Below, in pieces: positions 24,001-33,392 of a stretch of DNA of 64,000 bases. The notes under the pieces are model-generated. The model worked only from the letters and a program-made list of their open reading frames with translations. It was not told the origin of the DNA and did not search any database. The position numbers and the translations under genes were made by a program. This stretch comes from Rachycentron canadum (taxonomy: Eukaryota > Chordata > Actinopteri > Carangiformes > Rachycentridae): the NCBI GenBank assembly GCA_038496675.1, contig CM076662.1:13954645-14018644 (forward strand). Reading direction: 5' to 3'. How positions within the stretch are numbered: position 1 is the first letter of the stretch; the number at the start of each line of letters is the position of its first letter.

Positions 24001-27000
24001 AGCATGAGCTATAACTCTGATGTCAACTGTGGTGCTTTCCTGGAATTGCCTGCTTGGTTTTTCTTGTGGCACGGTTTCCTTTAATTTTGTGTTTGAAGGG
24101 CAACTTCAAATGCCGGTGGCTGCAAATGAGAAAACGGGAGATAAATTTTTGAAAACTGTTTGAACATTTAAACACTGAAGTCACAATGTGTGACATCAAT
24201 AAGCTACTCATTATGCCCCCATAGACCTGTCTGTGATTGCTGGATTTGGGTCTCTGTCTACAGTCAGAGAAGAGTATTCGATATTAAAAAGCATTTTTAG
24301 TTTTTAATACAGGGTCTTACAGGACATGACTGTTGTTGTCCCACTTTATGATTAAGGCCAAGAGGACAGCTGTCTTTTTACATAACCTATTTTCTAGGGC
24401 ATCTTTAATTTCAGAAATTTTCACTGTCTTTTCTTTTTAAGTCACAAAACTTGCTACACTTGCTTACATTTCTTATGTATTCTGTCATGCCTGTTATACT
24501 AAATTTTCTCTTTTTTTATTTCTTCTCTTCTCTTATCTTCTCTTCTCTTCTCTTCTCTTCTCTTCTCTTCTCTTCTCTTCTCTTCTCTTCTCTTCCTGCT
24601 TTTTTATCCAGCTACCTCAGATGCCTCCGCAGTACAGACAGTCTCTGAGCAGGTCCAACCTCAAAGTACAAACAGCAGCCAGCTCTCAGTAGTCAGGCTC
24701 AGTGAGGAGCCCTCAAGCTCCGTCAGTTTGCCTGAGTCGGGATAATGTCTTATGTTTTTTCACCTTTTCTTCCAATCTTCTCTCAGACAAACATCTTTGC
24801 TAAGTGACTTTTTAGAAGGTGTATACATCAGTAACTACTATAAAATTCACCTTCATGCATCCGACACCCATTTATCCTGCCATTAGTCCATCCGGTCTTT
24901 CTTTAATGCTATGGGAATGCTACAGGAATTAAACTAATGAAACTACATAAAAATGCACCTTTCCTACAGTTGCTTACCACAGCACTTTTGAAATTTATAC
25001 CAAGAAAATAGAGCACAATTTTAATTTCCTACATTTTTCCTGATAGTGGAGCTGCAGGGCTATAGTTACTGTGTGTCTTTGAAGATACAACTATGACTAG
25101 GGCCACAAAAAACACAACTTATTTAGGGCAGCTGGATTTTATATGTAGTTCATCATTTTTGTATTTTGTGAGGCTCTGCTCTTTCTCAATGCCTAGAGGT
25201 TTTCAATGTAAATGTACATATATTGCTTCAGGCATATTTGCACGAAAATGTCAAGAGCAAATGAGTTCGATAATTTTGTGAGAATTGTGAGGCTGAAAAT
25301 TGCTGGTACATTAACTAGTGGAAATGGTAATGCATGCAGCATGCCTGTCTCTTGTTTTTCTCTGTGTCTGTCTTTTCCTCACCTGTCTATTTTCTTTCTT
25401 AAGATAAGATTTGACTAATCCTTCACACTATCTACTATTGCTCTTAATTAAATATGATCATGGACGTCAGTACTGGTCTCATCTCTGGTTAAATGTTCTT
25501 GTTCTTACTTCTCTTCTCTCTCTCAGGAATTGGTGTGTGGCATTGTGTGTATCTAAGCCATCTTAACTGCAGTGGCTTTTTCAGGTTAAGAACAGTGACA
25601 GATATGGACTGACATCTGTCTTGTCTCGTTCCTCTGGATGATATATTATGCAGCTGTGTGCACAAATACAGTCATTGGTTATTGTGAAATTAATTATGGA
25701 AGAAAAAGCATTGAACTGTCAATAAGGTTTTCTTGCATGAGAATTGTGTCAAATAAGATCTGCGTTAGAGGATGAAAAGAAAATCACATGATGAAGCTAC
25801 TGTGGCGGGAGCATCCATATCTGTTCAGTCTCCAGAGTCACCACAGAGAGCAGATCTAATATGCATCAGAGTAAATCCTCTTTCGTGACAATTTAACTAA
25901 TCAACCGTGTGGCTGAAGGGGCTGCACTGACTGCAGCCATTATTAAGAGTCAGGATGAACACATGTTTGTTAGCCTCTGATGATCTTCGGACAAACCTGA
26001 TGATCATTTATAGTGAATGTTGAGGGAAAGCAGTGTTGTTGAATGCAAAGCACTAAACAGCTCAACACAAAATGACATTCACCATCAAAACTTCTGTAAG
26101 GGTCTTTCAAGCGCTTGATTATGCAGGGGAAAAGTACACAGCAAATAATCTTCCAGAAAAATCAGCAAAAACAACACAGACTATAACTGAGCAGTTAATT
26201 AAATGTTAGAGATGAGGATCTAGAAATGCCCACTGTTATCTCCTGGATGTGTGCCTGAATATATTTTTCAGACATAACAGCCACTTATCAATTCAGAAAT
26301 GAAGACAGGGATAAAATAATAGGTATGTGTTATATAAAACTGTCTGTTTAAACTGATCTAACTTTTTGCACCATTAAAATGTCTGCTGTTCCTCCATTAA
26401 CCTTTTCTCTGTGCCTCCATTTGCACATCCTTACCAAACTGTTAAAAGCATTTGGGATAAAATATTAGGATAGGAAGTAGTTTCCAGTTTCACAGCCAAT
26501 ATCTGTCAGACATTGTGAGAAAGAAAAGGAAGGGGCCAAATCCATCTCCATCACAAACACTCATACAAATTCAATAAAATGCAGGGGCTGAAAGGACACC
26601 ACCTTTACTAACACCATCAGCTCTAACCAGACCTGTTTGTGCAAACTGCATAATTTCAAGTAGTTGAAAATGGAGGTGGTGTCAATGTCACCAAACTGTT
26701 TCAGCTATTGTAACAACTCAAAACACATTTCTCACACATCTGTCTCCTCATAGCTCTGAATGGGCAGTGAGGAAAAGGTCATTTGAGGTTCACAGCATGC
26801 CGAGTGGTGAGTGACGGACTTGCGAAAAGGAATTTGGTCTGGTTACAAGTCTGGCTTTGTTCCTCAGGATGAAAACACAAACATATTTTAATAAAACAGG
26901 CAATATTACTGATATCACTGAGACAGTTTCTGTAGAAACATCACTTCTGAGATTACATTTACAATCCTGACATGAAATTATGTCACCTCAGTCAAGCTGA

Positions 27001-29273
27001 ACTGTCACCCTTTTTCTAAATGTCAAAACACACTGTGCCCTAAAAAAGTGCACCAGCTACCAAACCTCTGACATTTAGTGATAGTGTGAGGGTCAAGGCC
27101 TTTTGTAGAAAACAATGTTAACCTTTAATTATTCCACTATGGTGCACAGTGTCTAAATAGCACAGCAGTGGGGCAAAAAGACACCAACCCTCCAAGTTTG
27201 AAGTCGTAACAATGTCTGAGTCACATCTGGGTTTTAAAATCTGACATTTAATTACCCCCCCACACTTAAGCCATCACCAGTCCTGGCTTTATCCCGATGC
27301 CACTGATGCATCATCTCTCCAAGTTTTCTGATAGTCAGACTGGTATAAAAAGAAACAGGGTATGAGTTGAGGAGAAATACACAAGGATAAGAATGGAGGA
27401 CAATTTCAGAATTGAGCCGAAACACAACAAAACATTCACTAACATTCTGATGGTTGATTGATTATTTTAAGTCTGCTGGATTCACCCAACACAGTAAAAC
27501 ACGGGCACAAAATCATTTCAGTTCTCTCTGGCTCCCTCCAGCAACTCCTGACATTTGGTCTGTGTTTGTCATTTGGCTTCTTGGCCTTTGTTTGTGTATC
27601 CAGTGTCTCTGCAGCTTTTGTAGAGCTAATGTTTACTTTGCTACTGGAAAAAAAAAAAAAAAAAAGAGAAAGGATGTTCCATTGACCCCAACTAGTGCCT
27701 CTCCTTTGAGCAGTTTTCACTGATTTTAGACAATAGTTGATGAAGTGTGAAATCACTTCAATGTTTCTTGTTGATCCACATCACAGTCAGGTGTAATTTG
27801 TTTAGTCTTGCCTAAAGCAGTTTTTTTTTTTTGTTAGGCTCTGCCAAACGCCAAAAGCTGTGTTTTTGCGATACATGCCAAAAAAAATTGCATAAGAAAC
27901 CTTTGACAGTCCTTTCAAGGGCTGCCTTTGGTTTTCATAAAAAAACAAAAAACAAATACATTTTCATTTCAATTATTCAAATGAGGTACTATAACTTGAG
28001 CAAATTGCAACAGCTGCAGACTTTAAGGTAAAAAGCTTTTGAGCACTTAATGGTTCAAAATCTCCACATGCAACCAACCTGTTATTGTTTTTGCAGGTAT
28101 AATCTTACACATTGTCAGGCAGGTTTGGAGATATTTGTTTCATAGAAAATGTGGGAGCAGTCAGTGAGAATCTAAAGCAACGGTTTGATATTTTGGAATA
28201 TCTGGAATATCTGCCTCTGTGTGAAGGTAACAACAGCCAAAACTGAAATGCGAAATCAACAGTTTCCCAGTGGTTTATATTTCGGGTCATGTCTTGGACA
28301 GGAGCATGAACTTCGTGAAATATTGTCATCAGTGAATTCGCTGCTCTACATGACAAGTCATTGTTTTTGTATTAATTAGACAAATAATGAATAATAAAAA
28401 AAATAATCATTTCCTATTTGCTATTTGCTTTAAGTGGCTGCTGGATAAAGCTTATACTGGACAGACATAAGATTATGAATCTCCTCATCAAACTCTTGGC
28501 CAGAAGAATTTGAAAGTTTGAAAAGCCAATAAATATCTCTCAAAATGTTAACAAATGGCTTAAGTCAACAAAAATGTTTTACTCTAAATATTACCCCTGC
28601 CATTTCATTTACAAAAATATCCCATCATCTAAACTCTGACATGAAGGAGACATTCATCCTCATCTTTGTCAGATGTGTACATCTTCATGGTGTCATCTCT
28701 TGAAGAATATTGAAAACACACACAAAGCTGACCGCAAACCCTTGTTTTCCATGTCTTACCCAGAAAGCACTTCAAACAATCCCATTAAAAGAATAAATGG
28801 ACCATGCTTATTAGAACAGATAAAAACAGATGTGCCTTCATTACATGCAACCTACTTAGCCTGGATTTCTATGGGGTTTAATTATCCTTTCCAATTACCG
28901 TTGAGACAGGGCCCTGAAGATACCTGATGCTGCCATGAAGTCTTTAACCTTTTTTTTCATGTTTTTTCTAACAGCTGCAAAAGCAGAAGAAAAGGAGGAG
29001 GTGACAACAGTCTCTGGGAAAGTGGATGGTGATAAAGGAGGAAAGAAGACCAAGGAGGTCAAGAAAGAGGGCAAGGGTGCCAAAGAAGGAAAAGGAGATG
29101 AAAACGATGCACCAACAAAGAAAAAGGGTGACAAAGGCGAAAAGGGAGCATCCAAGAAAGAAGATGGTAAAGGAAAAGGGAAGAAATCTGGAGAGAAGGG
29201 AGACAAAGGGGAAAAAGGAGATAAAGGAGGCAAAGGAGGGGCTAAAGGGGGAGCCAGGAAAGCTCAAAAGTAA
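17891..29273 (+). CDS. tmie: Transmembrane inner ear protein, long isoform (4 coding exons)
   Basis: Exons 17891-18001, 21103-21220, 23788-23937 and 28975-29273 join in frame (phases 0, 1, 1) to 225 residues; human TMIE has 156. The ATG at 17891 has A at -3 and G at +4. A signal-type N-terminus ends about VFSQ (residues 28-31). The ectodomain is PDPE-LLPTDPPKKPDPVNSE, then ETVVFWGLRLW, then a membrane segment at about 63-84 (WQVIGIFAVFVLAVVITLCC). The conserved cytosolic stretch CRIPRTKKEIEARHAQRQAA and LETVPPLNELTEIPG follows. Arginines aligned to human deafness positions (CR-PR) are kept. TMIE is an essential subunit of the hair-cell mechanotransduction channel, and its basic tail binds phosphoinositides. 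The tail here is a long Lys/Gly/Glu-rich sequence. A second terminal exon exists at 24612-24745. The PTH receptor gene lies convergently about 3.8 kb downstream. Confidence 0.95.
18002..21102 (+). other. TMIE intron 1
   Basis: 3.1 kb between the GTAAGA donor and the TTTCTTTCCACAG acceptor. No recognised repeat family or gene is visible. The opposed overlapping frames around 19723-20156 have no protein signature. Confidence 0.8.
21103..21220 (+). other. TMIE coding exon 2 (ectodomain and start of membrane helix)
   Basis: Encodes residues 38-76, proline/lysine-rich and then ETVVFWGLRLWQVIGIF. It ends GTT G|GTCAGT in phase 1, inside the membrane helix. Confidence 0.95.
22400..22458. repeat. (AT)n-rich microsatellite
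   Basis: Imperfect ATATAC/ATATAT tract, partly self-complementary, in TMIE intron 2. Confidence 0.9.
22545..23120 (-). mobile_element. Decayed LINE reverse-transcriptase fragment (antisense in TMIE intron 2)
   Basis: On the minus strand the sequence reads typical non-LTR reverse-transcriptase C-terminal text: KFADTTSVACLITGG, MYRREVASLMTWCDNNN, LSLNTDV, then in another frame MERVSSFKFMAVHISDYLTW, LVKKAQQRLHFLR and FITESILISC. The catalytic FADDT box is reduced to FADT (one Asp codon lost, about 23082-23093), and stops and frame changes break the ORF. It is a 5'-truncated, inactive copy. The clade (L1-, L2- or CR1-like) cannot be settled by eye. Confidence 0.8.
23120..23560 (-). repeat. Dispersed teleost intron repeat, reversed copy
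   Basis: The words GCTAACACCGGCATGCTAAT, ACATTCATGTCTGTACTGAA and ATGGTGGCGCTAAAGCAAAA are the reverse of motifs in the copy at 51640-52060. I recognise this as a very common percomorph repeat (TAGCATG / CATTCATG family). It has no coding capacity. Confidence 0.6.
23788..23937 (+). other. TMIE coding exon 3 (conserved cytosolic segment)
   Basis: 150 nt, phase 1 in and out. It encodes the rest of the helix (VITLCCIF), the basic CRIPRTKKE and the near-invariant LETVPPLNELTEIPG. It ends GGA T|GTAAGT. The leftover T joins either terminal exon to make Ser (T+CT). Confidence 0.95.
24521..24595. repeat. (TCTTC)n microsatellite abutting a splice acceptor
   Basis: About 15 TCTTC units, one interrupted (TCTTA), end 16 bp before the acceptor of the TMIE short terminal exon. 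The tract forms most of that exon's polypyrimidine tract. Confidence 0.95.
24612..24745 (+). CDS. tmie: TMIE alternative terminal exon (short isoform tail)
   Basis: After acceptor TTTTTTATCCAG the exon starts CTACC, in exact phase with exon 3. It adds 44 residues (Ser127 on) ending in LPESG and TAA at 24743-24745, giving a 170-residue isoform. The tail is Ser/Gln/Glu-rich (SDASAVQTVSEQ, SSQLSVVRLSEEPSSS) with almost no lysine, the opposite of the phosphoinositide-binding tail of canonical TMIE. I have a memory of a short Tmie isoform with a different last exon in zebrafish, which this may match; not verified. No clear AATAAA lies soon after the stop. Confidence 0.75.
24746..28974 (+). other. 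TMIE intron between the alternative terminal exons
   Basis: 4.2 kb including the putative 3' UTR of the short form. No repeat family is recognised except A-runs (27649-27666). The frames at 27439-27756 are open on both strands across the A-run and look accidental. Confidence 0.6.
28975..29273 (+). CDS. tmie: TMIE long-isoform terminal exon (Lys/Gly/Glu-rich tail)
   Basis: The acceptor TTTTTTCTAACAG is followed by CTGCAAAAG, which joins exon 3 in phase to read PG-SAKAEEKEEVTT and then about 80 residues made mainly of K, G, E and D, ending GGARKAQK and TAA (29271-29273). The last third has collagen-like triplets (GEKGDKGEKGDKGGKGG). Human TMIE also ends in a Lys-rich tail, but a much shorter one. 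An ATG 40 bp upstream creates a false signal-like start from the pyrimidine tract. Confidence 0.92.
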
Positions 29274-29378
29274 ACTCTGCCTTCCAGCGACAAAAAAAAA
29301 AAAATCATTTCATATTTTTCACTACAAACATTTTGGGCACTTTTTTCTAAAATGAAATTTGTATGATATTATATTTAA

Positions 29379-29384
29379 ATTAAA
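29379..29384 (+). terminator. Likely TMIE poly(A) signal (ATTAAA)
   Basis: About 105 bp after the long-isoform stop in AT-rich sequence. It is the first acceptable hexamer. Confidence 0.45.
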
Positions 29385-32120
29385 GAAAAACCTTATATAT
29401 AAGAAAATGCATTATTGGTATTTTGTCCACATCAGAATCATGAAAATTGCAAATAATATGAATACAGTAAAATTATAGATTTATTGACTTATTCACAATT
29501 CACTGATGAACATTAGAAACCAGAAAACATCTTCCTATTTGAGTCCATGTTTACACTGATATCTACAACATGCCTATACATCACTATGGAGTGATGAAGG
29601 TGAGATGCAACTTTAAAAAACAAAACAAAAAAAAAACACAGCCCACATACTGTATCTAAAGCATGAAGACCAATGTTGACTCCACTGAGTAAATTTCGGC
29701 ACAAGATAAATAAAATACAATGAAAAACATTTTATATTTCCATGAGAGGTATTTGAAAACAATGAAATACAACATTAGCTCTATGGTTATTGGCCTTATT
29801 GTACACTTGATTCCAAAACACAATCATTTTACATGATACAATCAGAACAAAATACTGTATTATAGGGTACTAAAGTGCTCATATATAATTTTCCAAGTGT
29901 TTAATAAAAGATTTTACTTCTCTGATACTGCCCCTCCCCACTTAATGAAAAACTGGATTGCCTGATGGCAACATGTTTCCCTGCTCAGTGACTTAGTGGA
30001 AAGTCAGATTGGCTTTGAAGAACAACTACCTCAGCTGCAATCTTCAGTGATGTACATATTACAACTATTGACAGGATATTACTTTATTATTGAGTCACTG
30101 AGCTTTCCCTCTTTTCCTTTTTTCATCACGAGGCTTGCAGCCACCTGCAATTACTGTTGTGGTCAATCCAGTCAGCGAGTCCCAATCAATCCCAATCCCC
30201 CTGGAAATGTCTGAGCTTGGTCCAATTTGAGTTTGTTTAAGGCTAAAATGCACTACTCAGTATCCCACGACTAATATTTCAAAATGAGAAATGTCTGAAC
30301 AGATAAAAAAAAAAAAAAAGGAAGTTGTTTCGCTCAAACCAGTTTTTGTAGATATTTATAAAATTATTTAGTATTTTCCTTATTGCCATAAAAAGACTAA
30401 AAATATCATTGCATTAGTCCATCTCTTATACTTTCCAACCATGCTATTGAAAAAATTATTTCTTTCCACCTTAGCCAGCAGTGAATGGTGTTAGTTTTAG
30501 GAATGAATTGAATGATTAAGCTGTGGATTAACATACATTTACCTCTATTTGTTAGCAAGTGTGAATTTGCACCAATGATAGTATTTGTGGGATTGCCCCC
30601 CCCCCAAAAAAAAATTACAATTGCACATGAGCATTGCAATAAACAAAAAAAAGAACCCAACAGAATATTACCAGATGTACTATTTAAACATCAGCAAAGA
30701 CAGTTTGTAAATTTGTCTGAATGTAGTGTTTTGTATTGTTGCAGTAAAAAATGTTGGGTGGATTTGTAGATGGTACAAAATGAGCAGACCAAGAGTCAAA
30801 GCACAAACCTAAACGGACTAAACCTGGGAATAACAGAGTTACGAGTCTGTATGAAGTCATTGAAAGTAGACAACAGGAAGAGGGACAAGAGTTGTTGCCA
30901 TCAAACGGTGGTCAGCAAATGAAAAAAAAAAAAAAATGCAGGATTACACTGTGCACAAGAGCAAATATTAGCATTGGTCACATATTAGTTGAAATTTATG
31001 TGAGGTAAAACATCATTTAGCTGAATCTGAGCTTAAAATCCATCAAACATGTTAGTCCAAACCAAATAGTGACTAATTCAGCTCTTGAGACCGAGTTGAG
31101 TCAAAAGTCCAAGTGGAAGTTTTAAGAGCAACAAACTGTCTTTAAAATTAATGGTCCCAGTCCATTGTTACTAAGCTACTAAGCATTATGGACGGTTTTC
31201 TCATTTGCCTGATTGCTCTTTACATGAAACTGAATATCTATTTTAAAAACTTCAATTTATATGGAGGATTTGTTTTGACCCTTTTATTTTTCCTACACTA
31301 TCTACCAGTAGCAAATACTGTGTTTTTCAGAGAAAGGGTGACTTTAAGACTTTTTGGTTGCTGTAAACAAGATGGTGAATGAAAATACAAAAATACAAAG
31401 AAATTCTGCAAAATAACTTTTCCCTGGTAGCATATCATGCCTTTTCTCTTTGGTATAGTATATTACGTGACCTAACCTGCAAAACATGCAGGTTAAGTAC
31501 AGTAAATTACAAGTTACAGAGTTTAAAATATCTTGTCTAATGCTTCATTAAATGTTAGTTTCAATGCCTGTCTGTCACCTGTAAATATATTCACCAGTTT
31601 TGTTTTGGACAATATACATAATCAAATACTGCAAACATTCACACACATGAAAAAAAAAAACCAACATTATATACACTGAAACATAGTTTATAACATATCC
31701 ATACACATGAACACTATTAGCTCACAATTAGAATGTATTTCTGATCTTTGTAAACATTGTGACTTGTATATATACATCAAAAAGCAGCATAACACTGGAT
31801 CATCTCTAAGAATTACTGTGTGTTATTTATTTCTGGGTTTTCCTTCATATTCACCACAAATGAAAACTCTTGGAATTCCAGGGGAATTTGAGATTTTCTT
31901 GGATTCCTCTTTTAATTAACATTCCTCTGGAACATATAACCATTTCCTGTGCCCTGTGTTTTTAAACGGGGGTCTCTTCCTTTGAAAATCGAGTGAGAAC
32001 ACATGATACTATTCCTGTCAAATTTCCATCAAGGTCCTCTTTACCTCAGCCAACACGCAACCCAAAGAAACAGACAGTCTTCAAAAAAGATATTCTCGCT
32101 TTGGCATCGTGTTGTGTGTG

Positions 32121-32153
<33 letters not shown>

Positions 32154-33029
32154 TTTTCTAGTGAATTTGAATATGAAACATTCATTTGAACTCTTCGAAA
32201 TCTGTTGCAATTAGAGAGATGAATACTGAGTCTTTCTAAACAGCAGAAACTGTACAATGTTTTTGAGACAAGAATATTTAACACAGCCTTACATGACATA
32301 CCAACATCCTCAGGAGAGAAATGCTGACCATGCTAAAACACCACTTTAAATGAATAATAATTGTTGTGCAACAACAGAGGACTTCAATTACCTGAGTACC
32401 TTCCCTTTTACACTGAAGTGGATTTAAGTCAATGCAGAACAAATGAGATACCATGCCAGAAAAACACGAACAAATCCCTCCAAATAGTAGCACTGGTAAT
32501 TTTTTAAGTCGAGCCTACACTTAACCTACTCACAATGACTTAATGAGAAAACTTGCTGATGAAATTGCCCTCACATGTGCCACTAACTGCACTCAAAATC
32601 CACCTGGCTTTACATAGGTGATTAAGGCTGTTCCTGGCAACTACTGTAACTAACTAACCTCAGTTTGATTTATGCACAAGAGCTGAGCACAAGACATCTG
32701 CCAAAAGAGCAAACAGCAAACACGATGGCAGTGGGAAAGGAATAAGAAATGGCAGTCTGTTTTCAGCCTTTTACACATTCACTATGGCAGGTGGTTGTTG
32801 AAAGACTTGAGAGTGTTTGCAACAACAATGAGAGTCTTCATCCCTCAAATAAAGGTGGCCCAGCTCACAAAAGTGATACACCCTTTTGTTTTTTTTAGGT
32901 TTTTTTTTTTTTTTTTATGCCTCATCAGTCGGCAGTGTTCTGGCTCGATTCACAGGAGAACAAAACTGTCAGAACATCCTGAGACTGTTATGATTTATTT
33001 TTTCCAGTTTTCATTCCTATACGCAGCGG
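29385..33029. other. Convergent intergenic region and PTH receptor 3' UTR
   Basis: The upper part is the 3' UTR of the minus-strand receptor. Minus-strand AATAAA hexamers (TTTATT on +) occur near 32994, 31829, 31286, 30084 and 29481, so the cleavage site cannot be fixed. Simple repeats include A-runs near 30306 and 30921 and a (TG)n tract at 32110-32153. No other gene is supported. Confidence 0.55.
32110..32153. repeat. (TG)n microsatellite
   Basis: An imperfect and then pure TG run, probably inside the 3' UTR of the receptor gene (CA repeat in its mRNA). Confidence 0.95.
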
Positions 33030-33392
33030 TCACATGACTGTCTCCCTCTCCTCCTCAACCACAGGTGAGGGTTTCTCGTCCTCGCAGGGCCGCATGTGAG
33101 AAGAATGCTCCTCTTCAGGAATGTGTAGCTCCTGTCCTGACGAAGGTATCGAGTTCTCTGAGACGGAGCCGTTCTTCACGTACCCGGGCAGGTTCCTGTG
33201 CCCGTTCACAGGCACCGGTCCCAGCCTTGTGGTGAGGTGGAGGGCTAGCGGTCCTCTGGCAGTGACGTTGGTAACACTAGTGTGTGACACCATAGGTCCA
33301 TAGCTGTAAGTGTTACTGCCACTCCTAGCTTTTCTTTTGAAGTCCAGTGCCAGACTTCTCCTGCTCCAGGACTTTTTGATCTCAGCTTGGAC
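33030..33392 (-). other. PTH receptor exon T (cytosolic tail)
   Basis: 121 codons from acceptor CTTTAAG at 33393. It encodes VQAEIKKSWSRRSLALDFKR, RKARSGSNTYSYGPMVSHTS and then a variable acidic region to EEERETVM and TGA. The ETVM end is the NHERF-type PDZ ligand. The tail is shorter than the human one. Confidence 0.95.

Noticed and set aside
28935..29273. A 112-codon frame starting with a signal-peptide-like MKSLTFFFMFFLTAAKA
   Set aside because: The hydrophobic start is the translation of the intron polypyrimidine tract. The true acceptor is at 28974 and the frame is TMIE exon 4.
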